A stretch of 64,000 bases of DNA, taken from NCBI GenBank assembly GCA_905188085.1, contig CAJJKN010000008.1, positions 1 to 64,000 of the forward strand, written 5' to 3'. The position numbers were made by a program, and so were the translations under genes. Position 1 is the first letter of the stretch. Each line of letters starts with the position of its first letter. Origin of the DNA: an uncultured Bacillota bacterium (lineage in GTDB: Bacteria > Bacillota > Clostridia > Christensenellales > QAND01). The notes beneath the pieces were generated by a model that was not told the origin of the DNA, did no database searches, and worked only from the letters and a program-made list of their open reading frames with translations. This document shows positions 52,587-61,432 of this stretch, one piece after another.

Positions 52587-53576
52587 CTATTGCACCCGGA
52601 TGGACTGCACCATCGTTTCAAACGCCTGTTTGTAAGCGCTCTCCAAATCCGGCCGCAATTGGTACGATACCTGTAAGTATTTGATTTTGCCGCCGGCGGT
52701 CTGTTTCTTTTCGATTTTCGTATAGGTTTTACGCCCTTCATACAGCCCCTCGGCTGTCACGGTGTTTCCCTTTTCAGCGATTGTACCGCCGACCACGCCG
52801 CCGGTTTCGATAAACGTGCGGGTATATTCCAATAGTTCATTATAGCCGCTTTTGTCCGTTGTGCCGTATTCCACCGTCACCACGTTGCCGCCCTGGGCCA
52901 CTTCAAACTGCAAAACAATGCCCGGTTCCTCCGGATAATATTCCGGGTTTACATACCATTCCGACGGCATGGACAATTTCAGCCCGTATTCTTCGGTAAA
53001 ATCCTGTTCGGCCCATTGCGTAATTTCGGCCGCCTTTTCTTCATAGACCGTGGTGGATTCCAATACATCCATCATCGTTTCGTATAAATCATCGCTGTCT
53101 GCGGTGGTGGAATTTATATACACCCGCATCACGCATTGCGTGCCGGTATCATACCAGGCCCGGCTGCCTTCAAAGGTACATATCTTGTCCGTTCCGTCTT
53201 TGCCGCTGAGCACAAGCCCCTCATACGGGCCTGCCTTTGCCTGTTCTTGTGCCACGTCATCCAAATCCAGCTGCTGCAAATAAACATTGCTTTGTGCCTG
53301 TTCCGGCGTTAAAAACAAAAACTGAATCGCCGCCGTGCCGCCCTTGATGGTAAAGCGGGTGGTCAGCTGGCTTTCCTGGTCGTCCGCATCCTTGGGCTCC
53401 CAGCCCGCCGGGTAGGTCAGTTTTGTCATCGTCAGATAGTTTTGATATTCCTTATGCGCCGTGTCCTGCGCGGGCGTGGCGGAAGCCTCCGGATCCTGCG
53501 CGCCTGCGCCGCAGCCGGCCACAAGCAAACACACCATCCAGGCACACAGCCCCTGCCAAAGTCGTTTATATTTCAT
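52587..53576 (-). CDS. Lipoprotein with two PsbP-like halves
   Basis: A 329-residue secreted lipoprotein: lipobox LVAGC (Cys near 22), an Ala/Pro/Asp linker, then two similar halves (about 48-185 and 190-329). Each starts with a Y.L..P..W motif (LTKLTYPAGWEP-like and LKLSMPSEWYVNP), continues with strands (FTIKGGTAAIQFLFLT; GIVLQFEVAQGGNVVTV) and ends in a helix carrying a repeated ETM..VL/ETMVQSI pattern. This resembles PsbP/DUF1795-type beta-rich domains, function unknown. It stops with TAG. It lies about 90 bases upstream of the aminopeptidases on the same strand, so co-transcription is possible. Confidence 0.7.
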   Translation of the reverse strand: MKYKRLWQGLCAWMVCLLVAGCGAGAQDPEASATPAQDTAHKEYQNYLTMTKLTYPAGWEPKDADDQESQLTTRFTIKGGTAAIQFLFLTPEQAQSNVYLQQLDLDDVAQEQAKAGPYEGLVLSGKDGTDKICTFEGSRAWYDTGTQCVMRVYINSTTADSDDLYETMMDVLESTTVYEEKAAEITQWAEQDFTEEYGLKLSMPSEWYVNPEYYPEEPGIVLQFEVAQGGNVVTVEYGTTDKSGYNELLEYTRTFIETGGVVGGTIAEKGNTVTAEGLYEGRKTYTKIEKKQTAGGKIKYLQVSYQLRPDLESAYKQAFETMVQSIRVQ

Positions 53577-53735
53577 ATGCTTCTCCTTTGTTTTCCCTTT
53601 TCCTTTATGATACCCTCTTTGCCAAATCTATGCAATTTATAACCTTGTCAAAATCAGCACGTTTTTATGTCTTGACACTCGGTATAGTTTGTGTTTCAAT
53701 TATATTCGTTTAAAAGTTAAGCAATTCTAAACAAA

Positions 53736-53750
53736 AAGTTTATAAAACTT
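53736..53750. promoter_or_regulatory. Palindrome in the pot-operon promoter region
   Basis: AAGTTTATAAAACTT, with six-base perfect arms around a 3-base centre, lies 40 bases ahead of the regulator start, downstream of a TTGACA at about 53674. It is a candidate operator for the Xre-cupin regulator encoded immediately after it. Confidence 0.5.
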
Positions 53751-53790
53751 ATATTTTGATCCCAGGAACCAGGCGAAGGAGGCGCTTTCC

Positions 53791-54330
53791 ATGCAGCTTG
53801 GCCAAAAAATCAAAGAACTGCGCATGATGTATGGTTTAACCCAGGAAGAACTGGCAGACAGGGCAGAGCTTTCCAAGGGCTTTATCTCCCAGCTGGAGCG
53901 GGATTTAACCTCCCCTTCCATCGCCACATTGGTGGATGTGCTCAGCTGCCTCGGCACGGATCTGGCTCATTTTTTTGCCGATCTGGAGCAGGAGCGCATT
54001 GTCTTCCATCCGGAAGAGCAGTTTACCAAAGTGGATGAACAGGCACAAAGCACCACCTGCTGGCTGGTGCCCAACGCACAAAAAAACAGGATGGAGCCTA
54101 TCCTGCTCACCTTACAACCCGGCGGCCGCTCGTATGAAGATAACCCGCACGAAGGCGAAGAATTCGGCTATGTGCTCTCCGGCTCCGTGCTGCTTACCGT
54201 GGGCGCCACCAAATACAAACTAAAAAAAGGCGATTCGTTTTACTTTTCTCCCACACAGCCGCACAGCCTGATGAACCGCGGCAAAGGGGAAGCCCGTGTG
54301 CTTTGGGTCACGGATCCGCCAAACTTTTAA
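53791..54330 (+). CDS. Xre-cupin transcriptional regulator of polyamine uptake
   Basis: A 179-residue regulator: N-terminal Xre helix-turn-helix (about 5-60, IKELRMMYGLTQEELADRAE and SKGFISQLERDLTSPS) and a C-terminal cupin (about 105-175, GEEFGYVLSGSVLLTVG and GDSFYFSPTQPHS). This layout matches PuuR-type regulators that bind a small ligand, often a polyamine, in the cupin. AAGGAGG precedes the ATG. It is the first gene of the pot operon, 24 bases before potA, so it probably regulates its own operon in response to polyamines. Confidence 0.9.
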   Translation: MQLGQKIKELRMMYGLTQEELADRAELSKGFISQLERDLTSPSIATLVDVLSCLGTDLAHFFADLEQERIVFHPEEQFTKVDEQAQSTTCWLVPNAQKNRMEPILLTLQPGGRSYEDNPHEGEEFGYVLSGSVLLTVGATKYKLKKGDSFYFSPTQPHSLMNRGKGEARVLWVTDPPNF

Positions 54331-54354
54331 TCTTTCTAAGGAGGACCAGCCACC

Positions 54355-55464
54355 ATGGCCGAAAAATTGATTGAGTTAAACCATATTAAAAAGACGTTTG
54401 ACGGGGAAACCGCGTTGGGCGACATCAATTTATACATACGCCAGCGCGAGTTTTTAACGCTGCTGGGCCCCTCCGGCTGCGGCAAGACCACTATGCTGCG
54501 CATCATTGCCGGCTTTGAGCAGGCAGACAGCGGCGACCTTCTCTTTGAAGGCAAGCGCATCAACGATGTGCCGCCCTATCAGCGCCGGGTCAACACCGTG
54601 TTTCAAAAATATTCTTTATTTCCGCATATGAACGTGTTTGATAACGTGGCCTTTGGGCTGAATATCAAAAAGCGCGACAAAAAAGAAATCCAAAAGCGCG
54701 TGCCCGAAATGCTGGAACTGGTGGGCCTGGCCGGCTTTGAAAAGCGCTGGCCCAATTCGCTTTCCGGCGGGCAGCAGCAGCGCGTGGCCATTGCCCGCGC
54801 CCTGGTCAACGACCCGGAAGTGCTGCTTTTGGATGAGCCGCTGGCCGCGCTGGATTTGAAAATGCGCAAGGAAATGCAGTCCGAATTAAAGCGCATGCAG
54901 CAGCAAAGCGGCATCACCTTTATCTATGTAACCCACGATCAGGAAGAAGCGCTTACCATGAGCGACACCATCGTTGTCATGAGCCGCGGCGAAATTCAGC
55001 AGATCGGCACGCCTGTGGATATTTACAACGAGCCCGCCAACTCTTTTGTGGCGGATTTTATCGGCGAATCCAACATCACGCCGGGCGTGATGATTCGCGA
55101 TTATCTATGTAAATTCCGCGGCTATGAATTTCCCTGCCTGGATGCCGGCTTTGCCCCGAATGAAAAGGTGGAAGTGGTGGTTCGCCCGGAAGATATAGAC
55201 ATCGTGCCCCCCGAACAGGGCATGCTGACCTGCACGGTGAAAAACCTCGTGTTTATGGGCGTGCATTATGAAATTACTCTAGAGGATAACGACGGTATGA
55301 GCTGGACGGTGCACACCACCGACGCGGTAAACATCGGCCAAACCGTCGGCATCTATCTGGATCCGGACGCCATTCACGTTATGAAAGAATCCGACGAGCC
55401 CTTGGCTGCCGAGCAGGAAGAACAGCACCAGCTGGAATTGCTGGAAGAGGAGGCAGACGCATGA
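54355..55464 (+). CDS. potA: PotA, polyamine ABC transporter ATPase
   Basis: ATPase of the spermidine/putrescine importer, 369 residues. Walker A GPSGCGKTT, Q-loop FQKYSLFPHM, signature LSGGQQQR, Walker B LLLDEPLAALD and switch His in YVTHDQEEA. A C-terminal TOBE regulatory domain follows residue ~240, and the protein ends in an acidic Glu/Gln-rich tail. AAGGAGG upstream; the stop overlaps the potB start by four bases. Confidence 0.95.
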   Translation: MAEKLIELNHIKKTFDGETALGDINLYIRQREFLTLLGPSGCGKTTMLRIIAGFEQADSGDLLFEGKRINDVPPYQRRVNTVFQKYSLFPHMNVFDNVAFGLNIKKRDKKEIQKRVPEMLELVGLAGFEKRWPNSLSGGQQQRVAIARALVNDPEVLLLDEPLAALDLKMRKEMQSELKRMQQQSGITFIYVTHDQEEALTMSDTIVVMSRGEIQQIGTPVDIYNEPANSFVADFIGESNITPGVMIRDYLCKFRGYEFPCLDAGFAPNEKVEVVVRPEDIDIVPPEQGMLTCTVKNLVFMGVHYEITLEDNDGMSWTVHTTDAVNIGQTVGIYLDPDAIHVMKESDEPLAAEQEEQHQLELLEEEADA

Positions 55465-56288
55465 AAAAAAGCCGCTATGCCCTCCCCTATGAGGTTTGGA
55501 TGGTGCTGTTTATTCTGGTGCCCATTCTCATCGTGTTGTATTATGCCTGCACCACTTCGCAAGGCGGCCGCGTGGCGTTTTCGCTGGCCAATTTGGCGCA
55601 GGTGTTTTCGCCGACGTATCTGGCCGTGCTTTGGCGCAGCCTGTGGATCGCGTTGGTTGCCACGGTTATCTGCCTTTTAATCGGCTATCCCGTGGCCTCC
55701 ATTTTGGCCTCGCGTCATTTTAAGCGCAGCAGTTTGATGCTGATGCTCATCATCATCCCCATGTGGATGAACTTCCTGCTTCGCACCTATGCCTGGATCA
55801 ATCTTTTGGATACCAACGGCCTGATTGACCGGCTGTTGTCTCTGTTTGGCCTGGGCAACGTTTCGCTTTTATATAACACCTTTGCCGTTATCATCGGCCT
55901 GGTATACAATTTCCTGCCGTTTATGGTTTTGCCCATCTACACCATTCTTTCCAAAATGGAGCCGCAGCTCATCGAAGCAGCGGAGGATCTGGGCGCCAAT
56001 TCCTTTCAGGTTTTTCGCAAGGTAAAACTGCCGCTTTCCATGCCCGGCATTGTTTCCGGGATCACGATGGTCTTTATCCCCGCCACCACCACATTCGCCG
56101 TGTCCCGTCTGCTGGGCGGCGGTCAGGTGATGATGTATGGCGAACTGATTGAAAACCAGTTTCTTTTCACCCGCAACTGGCATTTCGGTGCGGCGCTGTC
56201 GCTGGTGATGATGGTTTTGGTGCTCATCAGCATGTGGCTGTTTAAGCGAAACGACGGTTCGTCTGCGGAAGGGGGCATGCTGCTATGA
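55461..56288 (+). CDS. potB: PotB, polyamine ABC transporter permease
   Basis: First membrane permease of the importer, 275 residues with about six membrane segments. The EAA loop is LIEAAEDLGANSFQVFRKVKL; PMWMNFLLRTYAWINLL is characteristic of PotB. ATGA overlaps on both sides couple it to potA and potC. Confidence 0.94.
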   Translation: MKKSRYALPYEVWMVLFILVPILIVLYYACTTSQGGRVAFSLANLAQVFSPTYLAVLWRSLWIALVATVICLLIGYPVASILASRHFKRSSLMLMLIIIPMWMNFLLRTYAWINLLDTNGLIDRLLSLFGLGNVSLLYNTFAVIIGLVYNFLPFMVLPIYTILSKMEPQLIEAAEDLGANSFQVFRKVKLPLSMPGIVSGITMVFIPATTTFAVSRLLGGGQVMMYGELIENQFLFTRNWHFGAALSLVMMVLVLISMWLFKRNDGSSAEGGMLL

Positions 56289-57070
56289 AGCGCAAAGGCT
56301 TAAAATATACCTGTCTTGGCGCGGTGCTGTTGTTTTTGTATGTCCCGATTCTCACGCTTATTGTCTATTCCTTCAACGCCAGCCGCACCATGGGCAAATG
56401 GGGCGGGTTTTCGCTGAAATGGTATGCCGAATTGTTCAAAGACAGCGTGATTATGGATGCGCTGTGGGTCACGTTGTCCATCGCGGTGCTGGCTGCTTTA
56501 TGCGCCACGATTTTGGGCACGGCCGCCGCCATCGGTATAGACGCCATGAAGAAAAAACGCCAAGGCCTGGTGGAAAACATCACCTACATTCCCATGCTCA
56601 GCCCGGACATCGTTACCGGCATTTCCATGATGATGCTGTTTTTGTTCTTAGGCGTACGCCTGGGCTACGGCACCATGCTGCTGGCGCATATCACCTTTAA
56701 CCTGCCCTATGTCATTTTTAGCGTACTGCCAAAGCTGCGCCAGCTAAATCCCGCGCATTACGAAGCCGCGCTGGATTTGGGCGCAAAGCCCGCTTATGCG
56801 CTTAGAAAAATCGTTCTGCCGCAAATTCTGCCCGGCATTTTCACCGGCTTTATCTTTGCATTTACGCTGTCTATCGACGATTTTGTCATCAGCTATTTCA
56901 CCTCGCAGGACGTTTCCAACCTCTCCATGACCATCTATTCTATGGCCCGCAGAGGATTATCCCCCAAGATCAATGCGCTGTCTACCATCATGTTTGTCAG
57001 CGTTATGGTTCTGCTGATCATCGTCAACGTACGTTCCAGCAGACAAACCCGGAAAGGAGCATCTCAATGA
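56285..57070 (+). CDS. potC: PotC, polyamine ABC transporter permease
   Basis: Second membrane permease, 261 residues, about six membrane segments. The EAA loop is HYEAALDLGAKPAYALRKIV; FAFTLSIDDFVISYFTS is the PotC-typical segment. Coupled by ATGA overlaps to potB and potD. Confidence 0.94.
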   Translation: MKRKGLKYTCLGAVLLFLYVPILTLIVYSFNASRTMGKWGGFSLKWYAELFKDSVIMDALWVTLSIAVLAALCATILGTAAAIGIDAMKKKRQGLVENITYIPMLSPDIVTGISMMMLFLFLGVRLGYGTMLLAHITFNLPYVIFSVLPKLRQLNPAHYEAALDLGAKPAYALRKIVLPQILPGIFTGFIFAFTLSIDDFVISYFTSQDVSNLSMTIYSMARRGLSPKINALSTIMFVSVMVLLIIVNVRSSRQTRKGASQ

Positions 57071-58119
57071 AAAAACTTCTCAAAAGCTGCGCCATGGCGC
57101 TCTGTTTCTGTCTTTTGTTTGCGCTGGTCGGCTGCGGCGGCGCCGGCAAACAAGGACAATCCACCCTGCGTATTTACAACTGGGGCGATTATATCGATCC
57201 CGATGTTCTTCAGCAGTTTGAAGATGAAAACCCGGACATTCACGTTGTCTACGACACGTTTGATTCCAACGAATCCATGCTGGCCAAAATGGACGGCGGC
57301 GTGCAATACGACATCCTCGTTCCTTCCGATTATATGATCGAAAAGCTCATCGCCGAAGACCGCCTGGCGGAACTGGATCTTTCCAAAATCGAAAACTATG
57401 CCAACATTAACGACAGTTTTAAATCCCCGGCATACGATCCGGAAAACAAATATTCTGTCCCCTATATGTGGGGCACATTGGGCATTTTGTATAACACTTC
57501 CATGGTCAACGAAACGGTGGATTCCTGGAACATTCTTTGGAATGACGCCTACAAAGGCCAGATCATCATGTATGACAGCTCACGCGATTCCATGGCTGTG
57601 GCCTTGCGCAAATTGGGCTACTCCGTAAACACCAAAAACGACAGCGAAATTCAGGCCGCGGCCGACGCTTTAACCGCGCAAAAGCCGCTGGTAAAAGCCT
57701 ATATGACAGACGCTATCAAGCAGGCCATGATCGGCGGCTCCGGCGCACTGGCCGTTGTGTATTCCGGCGACGCCATTCTTTGTATGGACGAAAATGAGGA
57801 TTTGGCCTATGCTGTGCCCAAAGAAGGCAGCAACATATGGTTTGACAGCCTGGTCGTCACCAAAGACTGCCAGAATATGGACGCCGCCTATCGCTTTATC
57901 AACTTTATGTGCGATCCGGACGTTGCCGCTAAAAACTCTGCCTATATCGGCTATTCCACGCCCAACAAGGCCGCGCTGGAAAAAATGGACGCGGATATAA
58001 AAAACGATCCCGCCTACAATCCCTCTGCCGAAGTGATTGCCAAATGCGAAGTTTATTTGGATTTGGGGGACAAAACCGACCTGTTTAATCAGCTTTGGGA
58101 AAAAGTGAAGCTGAACTAA
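57067..58119 (+). CDS. potD: PotD, polyamine-binding lipoprotein
   Basis: Extracellular receptor of the importer, 350 residues. Lipobox LVGC (Cys near 23), then LRIYNWGDYIDPDVLQQFE, the PotD start segment. Expected ligand-contact parts are YDILVPSDYMIEKL, VPYMWGTLGILYN and AVVYSGDAILC. It ends with an acidic/hydrophobic helix and is followed by a strong terminator closing the regulator-potABCD operon. Confidence 0.95.
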   Translation: MKKLLKSCAMALCFCLLFALVGCGGAGKQGQSTLRIYNWGDYIDPDVLQQFEDENPDIHVVYDTFDSNESMLAKMDGGVQYDILVPSDYMIEKLIAEDRLAELDLSKIENYANINDSFKSPAYDPENKYSVPYMWGTLGILYNTSMVNETVDSWNILWNDAYKGQIIMYDSSRDSMAVALRKLGYSVNTKNDSEIQAAADALTAQKPLVKAYMTDAIKQAMIGGSGALAVVYSGDAILCMDENEDLAYAVPKEGSNIWFDSLVVTKDCQNMDAAYRFINFMCDPDVAAKNSAYIGYSTPNKAALEKMDADIKNDPAYNPSAEVIAKCEVYLDLGDKTDLFNQLWEKVKLN

Positions 58120-58138
58120 AGTTTCCCGTAAACAAAAA

Positions 58139-58168
58139 ACACCGCCGTATACACGGTGGTGTTTTTTT
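58139..58168 (+). terminator. Terminator of the pot operon
   Basis: AACACCGCCGT/ACGGTGGTGTT stem with a four-base loop followed by seven T. Confidence 0.92.
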
Positions 58169-58229
58169 GATTTCGTTTTTTTATGGGGCTTGCTGCGCTT
58201 TCCCCTTTCGCCTTTCGGCTTATGCTTTT

Positions 58230-59621
58230 TCAAATATGGAAAATCTGCACCAAAAACAGCATGGCCAGCCCGTAATAGGTAATTACCGCCACCAGGTCGT
58301 TGACGGTGGTAATCAGTGGGCCGGAGGCCACGGCCGGGTCGATATGAATCTTATGAAAAAACATCGGGATGATGGTGCCGATCAGGCTGGAAACCACCAT
58401 GGCCACCACCAGCGAAACCCCTACGCAACCGGAAATCAAAAACGCCGAAAGCCACGCATAGCCCTTAAACAGATGCACATATACGCCCAAAAACACAAGC
58501 GCCATCAGCCCCAGGCTCACGCCGTTCAAAAAGCCGATTTTCATCTCTTTGCCCAGCAAAAACAGCTTTTTCTTGGCCGTCAGGTTTTCATCCATCAACA
58601 CGCGGATCGTCACCGCCAGCGATTGCGTGCCCACATTGCCCGCCATATCCAATACCAGCGATTGAAAGCAGATGACAATCGGCAGCACCGCCACGACGGA
58701 TTCAAACAACCCCACCACGGAGGACACCGCCATGCCCAAAAACAGCAAAATGACCAGCCACGGCAGGCGCTTTTGAATGCTGACCCGCGTCGGCTCTTTC
58801 AAGTCCTCTTCCGAGGTCAAACCGGCTAACTTGGCATAGTCATCGCCCATGGCGTCGTCCACGAGTTCTACGATGTCCGTGGCCGTCAAAATCCCGGCAA
58901 TTTTCCCGTCCTCGGTTAAAACCGGAATGGAATCCTCTTCATATTCCGAAATTTTTTCTATACATTCATCAATCTTTTCATGCTCCAACACATACGGATA
59001 GGAGCTGCTGATGATATCCTGCAAATTATCCTGCACGCCGGCCAAAATCAGGTCTTTCAGATCAATCGCGCCGGCAAATTTATCCTCTGTATCCACGGCA
59101 TACAGCGTGGAGATGTTGTCGTGTTCTCTGGCCTGGCGGATCAGCTCTTTCATCGCTTCGCGGATGGAAAGATCTTCGCGGATGCAGATGAAGTTGTTTG
59201 TCATACAGCTGGCAATTTCGTCCTCTTCATAGGAAAGCAGCCTGCGCACGTCCTTTTGCGCCGCGCTTTCCAGCCGGCTTACGATCTCCTGTTTTTTCTC
59301 CTCCTGCAAATCATCCAGCACGTCCAGCGCGTCGTCCGCGTCCATAAAGGAGACCACCTTGGCCGCCCGGTCCACCGGCAGCTCTTCGATGTACGGCTCC
59401 ACATCTTCCAGATAGGAAAAAATCTCCGCCATCTTGCGCGCTCCCAGCTTTGCATACAGGCGCTTGCGCTCTGTTTCCGTTAGCTGGGCTATGGCCTCGG
59501 CAATGTCCCTTTCATGATAATCCGACAAACTCTCCAGCAGCTTACGCTTGTCCTTGGTGGTGCGGATAATCTTTACCAGTTCTTTTGCAAAATCCTTTTT
59601 ATCTATGCTTGTCTTTCTCAT
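58230..59621 (-). CDS. mgtE: MgtE, magnesium transporter
   Basis: Mg2+ channel/transporter, 463 residues. Order: N-terminal superhelical MgtE domain (about 1-135, with YLEDVEPYIEELPVDRAAKV), two CBS domains (about 140-260, MTNNFICIREDLSIREAMKE and SIPVLTEDGKIAGILTATDI), a plug helix and five membrane segments (about 285-463, with QSLVLDMAGNVGTQSLAVTI forming the pore). CBS/N domains sense cytoplasmic Mg2+ in known MgtE proteins. AAAGGAG precedes the ATG. The 400-base leader has a short ORF and a terminator-like hairpin but no recognisable M-box riboswitch. Confidence 0.95.
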   Translation of the reverse strand: MRKTSIDKKDFAKELVKIIRTTKDKRKLLESLSDYHERDIAEAIAQLTETERKRLYAKLGARKMAEIFSYLEDVEPYIEELPVDRAAKVVSFMDADDALDVLDDLQEEKKQEIVSRLESAAQKDVRRLLSYEEDEIASCMTNNFICIREDLSIREAMKELIRQAREHDNISTLYAVDTEDKFAGAIDLKDLILAGVQDNLQDIISSSYPYVLEHEKIDECIEKISEYEEDSIPVLTEDGKIAGILTATDIVELVDDAMGDDYAKLAGLTSEEDLKEPTRVSIQKRLPWLVILLFLGMAVSSVVGLFESVVAVLPIVICFQSLVLDMAGNVGTQSLAVTIRVLMDENLTAKKKLFLLGKEMKIGFLNGVSLGLMALVFLGVYVHLFKGYAWLSAFLISGCVGVSLVVAMVVSSLIGTIIPMFFHKIHIDPAVASGPLITTVNDLVAVITYYGLAMLFLVQIFHI

Positions 59622-59653
59622 GCGTTTCTCCTTTCCCCTCCCCTAAAAGGGCA

Positions 59654-59710
59654 TAAAAATACATCGCCTCAGATGATTGTGATGGTAAAGGATGCTCACT
59701 GATGCGATGT
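59654..59710 (-). promoter_or_regulatory. Terminator-like hairpin in the mgtE leader
   Basis: On the minus strand, ACATCGCATCAG and CTGAGGCGATGT pair at 11 of 12 positions around a 26-base loop, followed by ATTTTT, 33 bases before the mgtE ATG. It would end transcription before mgtE unless prevented, so it is a likely attenuator. Confidence 0.6.
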
Positions 59711-59740
59711 GGAAAACAGACATAACAAGACAGGCCGCGT

Positions 59741-59830
59741 TTATTCCATTTTCATGGACCGCCGCCCCCGTTCTTTGCTTTTTCGCGCATCGCAGCGCCT
59801 ACTTCGTCCTATACGATCGCAACTATCCAT
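59741..59830 (-). CDS. Arginine-rich upstream ORF of mgtE (29 codons)
   Basis: ATG at 59830 with a perfect GGAGGTGA six bases upstream encodes a 29-residue peptide with nine Arg (MDSCDRIGRSRRCDARKSK, then ERGRRSMKME) and ends in TAA, 31 bases before the attenuator hairpin. An 11-base inverted repeat, 59826-59836 (containing the start codon) and 59748-59758 (the last codons), lets the end of the ORF pair with and mask its own start. Together with the hairpin downstream, this looks like a translation-sensing leader for Mg2+ uptake. That the peptide is made is inferred only from the ribosome binding site. Confidence 0.55.
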   Translation of the reverse strand: MDSCDRIGRSRRCDARKSKERGRRSMKME

Positions 59831-59963
59831 GAAAATTTCACCTCCGCGTATAAAGCATATTTTGCCCAATGATTGTAACAGAAAAACGCAGCGGGTGTAA
59901 ACCCCTCCGCCCCTCTGTCGGCCGTGGTTTTCCCGCTGTTTTGGCGCCCCGTGTTTTCCCCTC

Positions 59964-59992
59964 TTGACAATTTCTTTCGCCTAGGCTATAAT
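59964..59992 (+). promoter_or_regulatory. Consensus promoter of the MATE-MarR operon
   Basis: Perfect TTGACA (59964-59969) and perfect TATAAT (59987-59992) with 17 bp spacing, the strongest vegetative promoter in the window. Confidence 0.92.
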
Positions 59993-59993
59993 A

Positions 59994-60023
59994 TTAGTAC
60001 GATTTCGGACTAAATCTAAGTCC
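59994..60023. promoter_or_regulatory. Overlapping operator palindromes of the MATE-MarR operon
   Basis: TTAGT...ACTAA (59994-60013, with inner CG/CG) and GGACT...AGTCC (60007-60023) overlap right at and after the expected transcript start. Such a position suits repression by a MarR dimer, most simply the one encoded at the end of this operon. Confidence 0.7.
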
Positions 60024-60037
60024 TGGGAGGTTTTATT

Positions 60038-61432
60038 GTGGATCGCAAGTCGATCGAAAAGCAGTTTTTGAAGTATGTAGTCCCGAGTATGTTTACCATG
60101 TTGCTCACCGGCTTTTACACCATCGTAGATGGTTTTTTTATTGGCCGCGCCATTGGCGATGTGGGCTTGGCCGCCATCAACATCGCCTGGCCCATCACGG
60201 CTGTGATGCTGGCCGTCGGCACCGGCATCGGCACCGGCGGTTCCGTGCTCATGTCCACCCATCGCGGGGAAGATAACTACCCCGCCGCCTGCCGGGCCAA
60301 GGGAAATACCGTTTCCCTGCTTGTGTTGGCAAGCTTGCTGCTCACGGCCCTGTTTATTTTCACCTATCCGCCGCTGCTGCGCGTTTTGGGCGCGGCCGGC
60401 CAAGTATATACCGCCGCTTCGGAATATGTATTTGTCATCATCTGCGGCGCAGCGCTGCAAATTTTCGGCACCGGGTTTACCCCGCTGCTGCGCAATTCCC
60501 GCAAAACCATTACCGCCATGGTCATCATGGTCGTCGGCCTTATCACCAACATCGTGTTAGACTGGTGGTTTATCATGGGCCTGCAAATGGGCATGCGGGG
60601 TGCTGCGCTTGCCACCATCACAGCCCAGGGCCTTGTGGCCGTGTTCAGCTTTATCGCCCTGTGCCGGGAAAGCGATCCCCGTTTGCATTTTAAGCCGTCG
60701 CATTTTGTGCTGCGCCCGGCCCTTTGCGGCCGCATTTTGCAAACGGCGGTGTCTCCGTTCGGCCTGTCGCTTTCCCCCTCCATCATTTTGATTTTCAACA
60801 ACCTGCAATGCCTGGCCTATGGCGGCGAAGCGGCCGTGGCGGCGTATTCGGTTTCCTCTTATCTTGTGGAATCCGTCACGCTGTTTCTCTCCGGCATCGG
60901 CGAAGGCATTCAGCCGCTGATCAGCTATTTCAACGGCGCCAAGGAATACGACAGTATGAACGCAATCAAGCAAAAAGGCCTCCGTTTGGCGCTTTGCATC
61001 AGCGCCGCGCTGTCCTGTGTGCTGATCTTGGTGCGCAATCTGGTGCCCGTTGCCTTTGGCACCTCGCCGGAGGCCAGCGCTTTGATGGCGCATGCGCTCG
61101 TCTGGTCCGCGGTGGCTTTCCCGTTCATCGCCGTGGCAAAGCTGTTTTCCTCCTATTTTTATGCCGTGGGGGAAGCCCGCCTCGCCCTGTTTATGATCTA
61201 TGCAGACCCATGTTGTTTCACGCCGCTGCTGCTTTTCGTTCTGCCCTTATTGTTTGCCATAGACGGCATTTGGATCGCTCTGCCGGGCGCACAGGCCCTT
61301 TTGGTGCTCAGTTTGTTCCGTCTTTACGGCATTCATAAAAAACATCTGAGAATGGAGCAAACCGCCTATGCCAATGCAACCCCCTCCCTTGCCGGGAAAA
61401 GCGTCGGAGAATCCGCCGCCGCGGCAGATTGA
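60038..61432 (+). CDS. MATE-family efflux transporter (MarR-linked)
   Basis: Multidrug/toxin extrusion pump, 464 residues, GTG start behind TGGGAGG. About 12 membrane segments in two halves, with LLTGFYTIVDGFFIGRAIGD in the first, the segment TGFTPLLRNSRKTITAM, and VTLFLSGIGEGIQPLISYFN opening the second. Only distantly like the other MATE protein at 41-43 kb. Its 3' end overlaps the MarR gene by 65 bases, and the promoter carries palindromes, so it is probably induced by its own substrates through MarR. Confidence 0.93.
   Translation: MDRKSIEKQFLKYVVPSMFTMLLTGFYTIVDGFFIGRAIGDVGLAAINIAWPITAVMLAVGTGIGTGGSVLMSTHRGEDNYPAACRAKGNTVSLLVLASLLLTALFIFTYPPLLRVLGAAGQVYTAASEYVFVIICGAALQIFGTGFTPLLRNSRKTITAMVIMVVGLITNIVLDWWFIMGLQMGMRGAALATITAQGLVAVFSFIALCRESDPRLHFKPSHFVLRPALCGRILQTAVSPFGLSLSPSIILIFNNLQCLAYGGEAAVAAYSVSSYLVESVTLFLSGIGEGIQPLISYFNGAKEYDSMNAIKQKGLRLALCISAALSCVLILVRNLVPVAFGTSPEASALMAHALVWSAVAFPFIAVAKLFSSYFYAVGEARLALFMIYADPCCFTPLLLFVLPLLFAIDGIWIALPGAQALLVLSLFRLYGIHKKHLRMEQTAYANATPSLAGKSVGESAAAAD

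Noticed and set aside
59622..60037. M-box (ykoK) magnesium riboswitch upstream of mgtE
   Set aside because: None of the conserved M-box segments was recognised on the mgtE strand; the leader instead shows a short ORF and hairpin. A covariance search would settle it.
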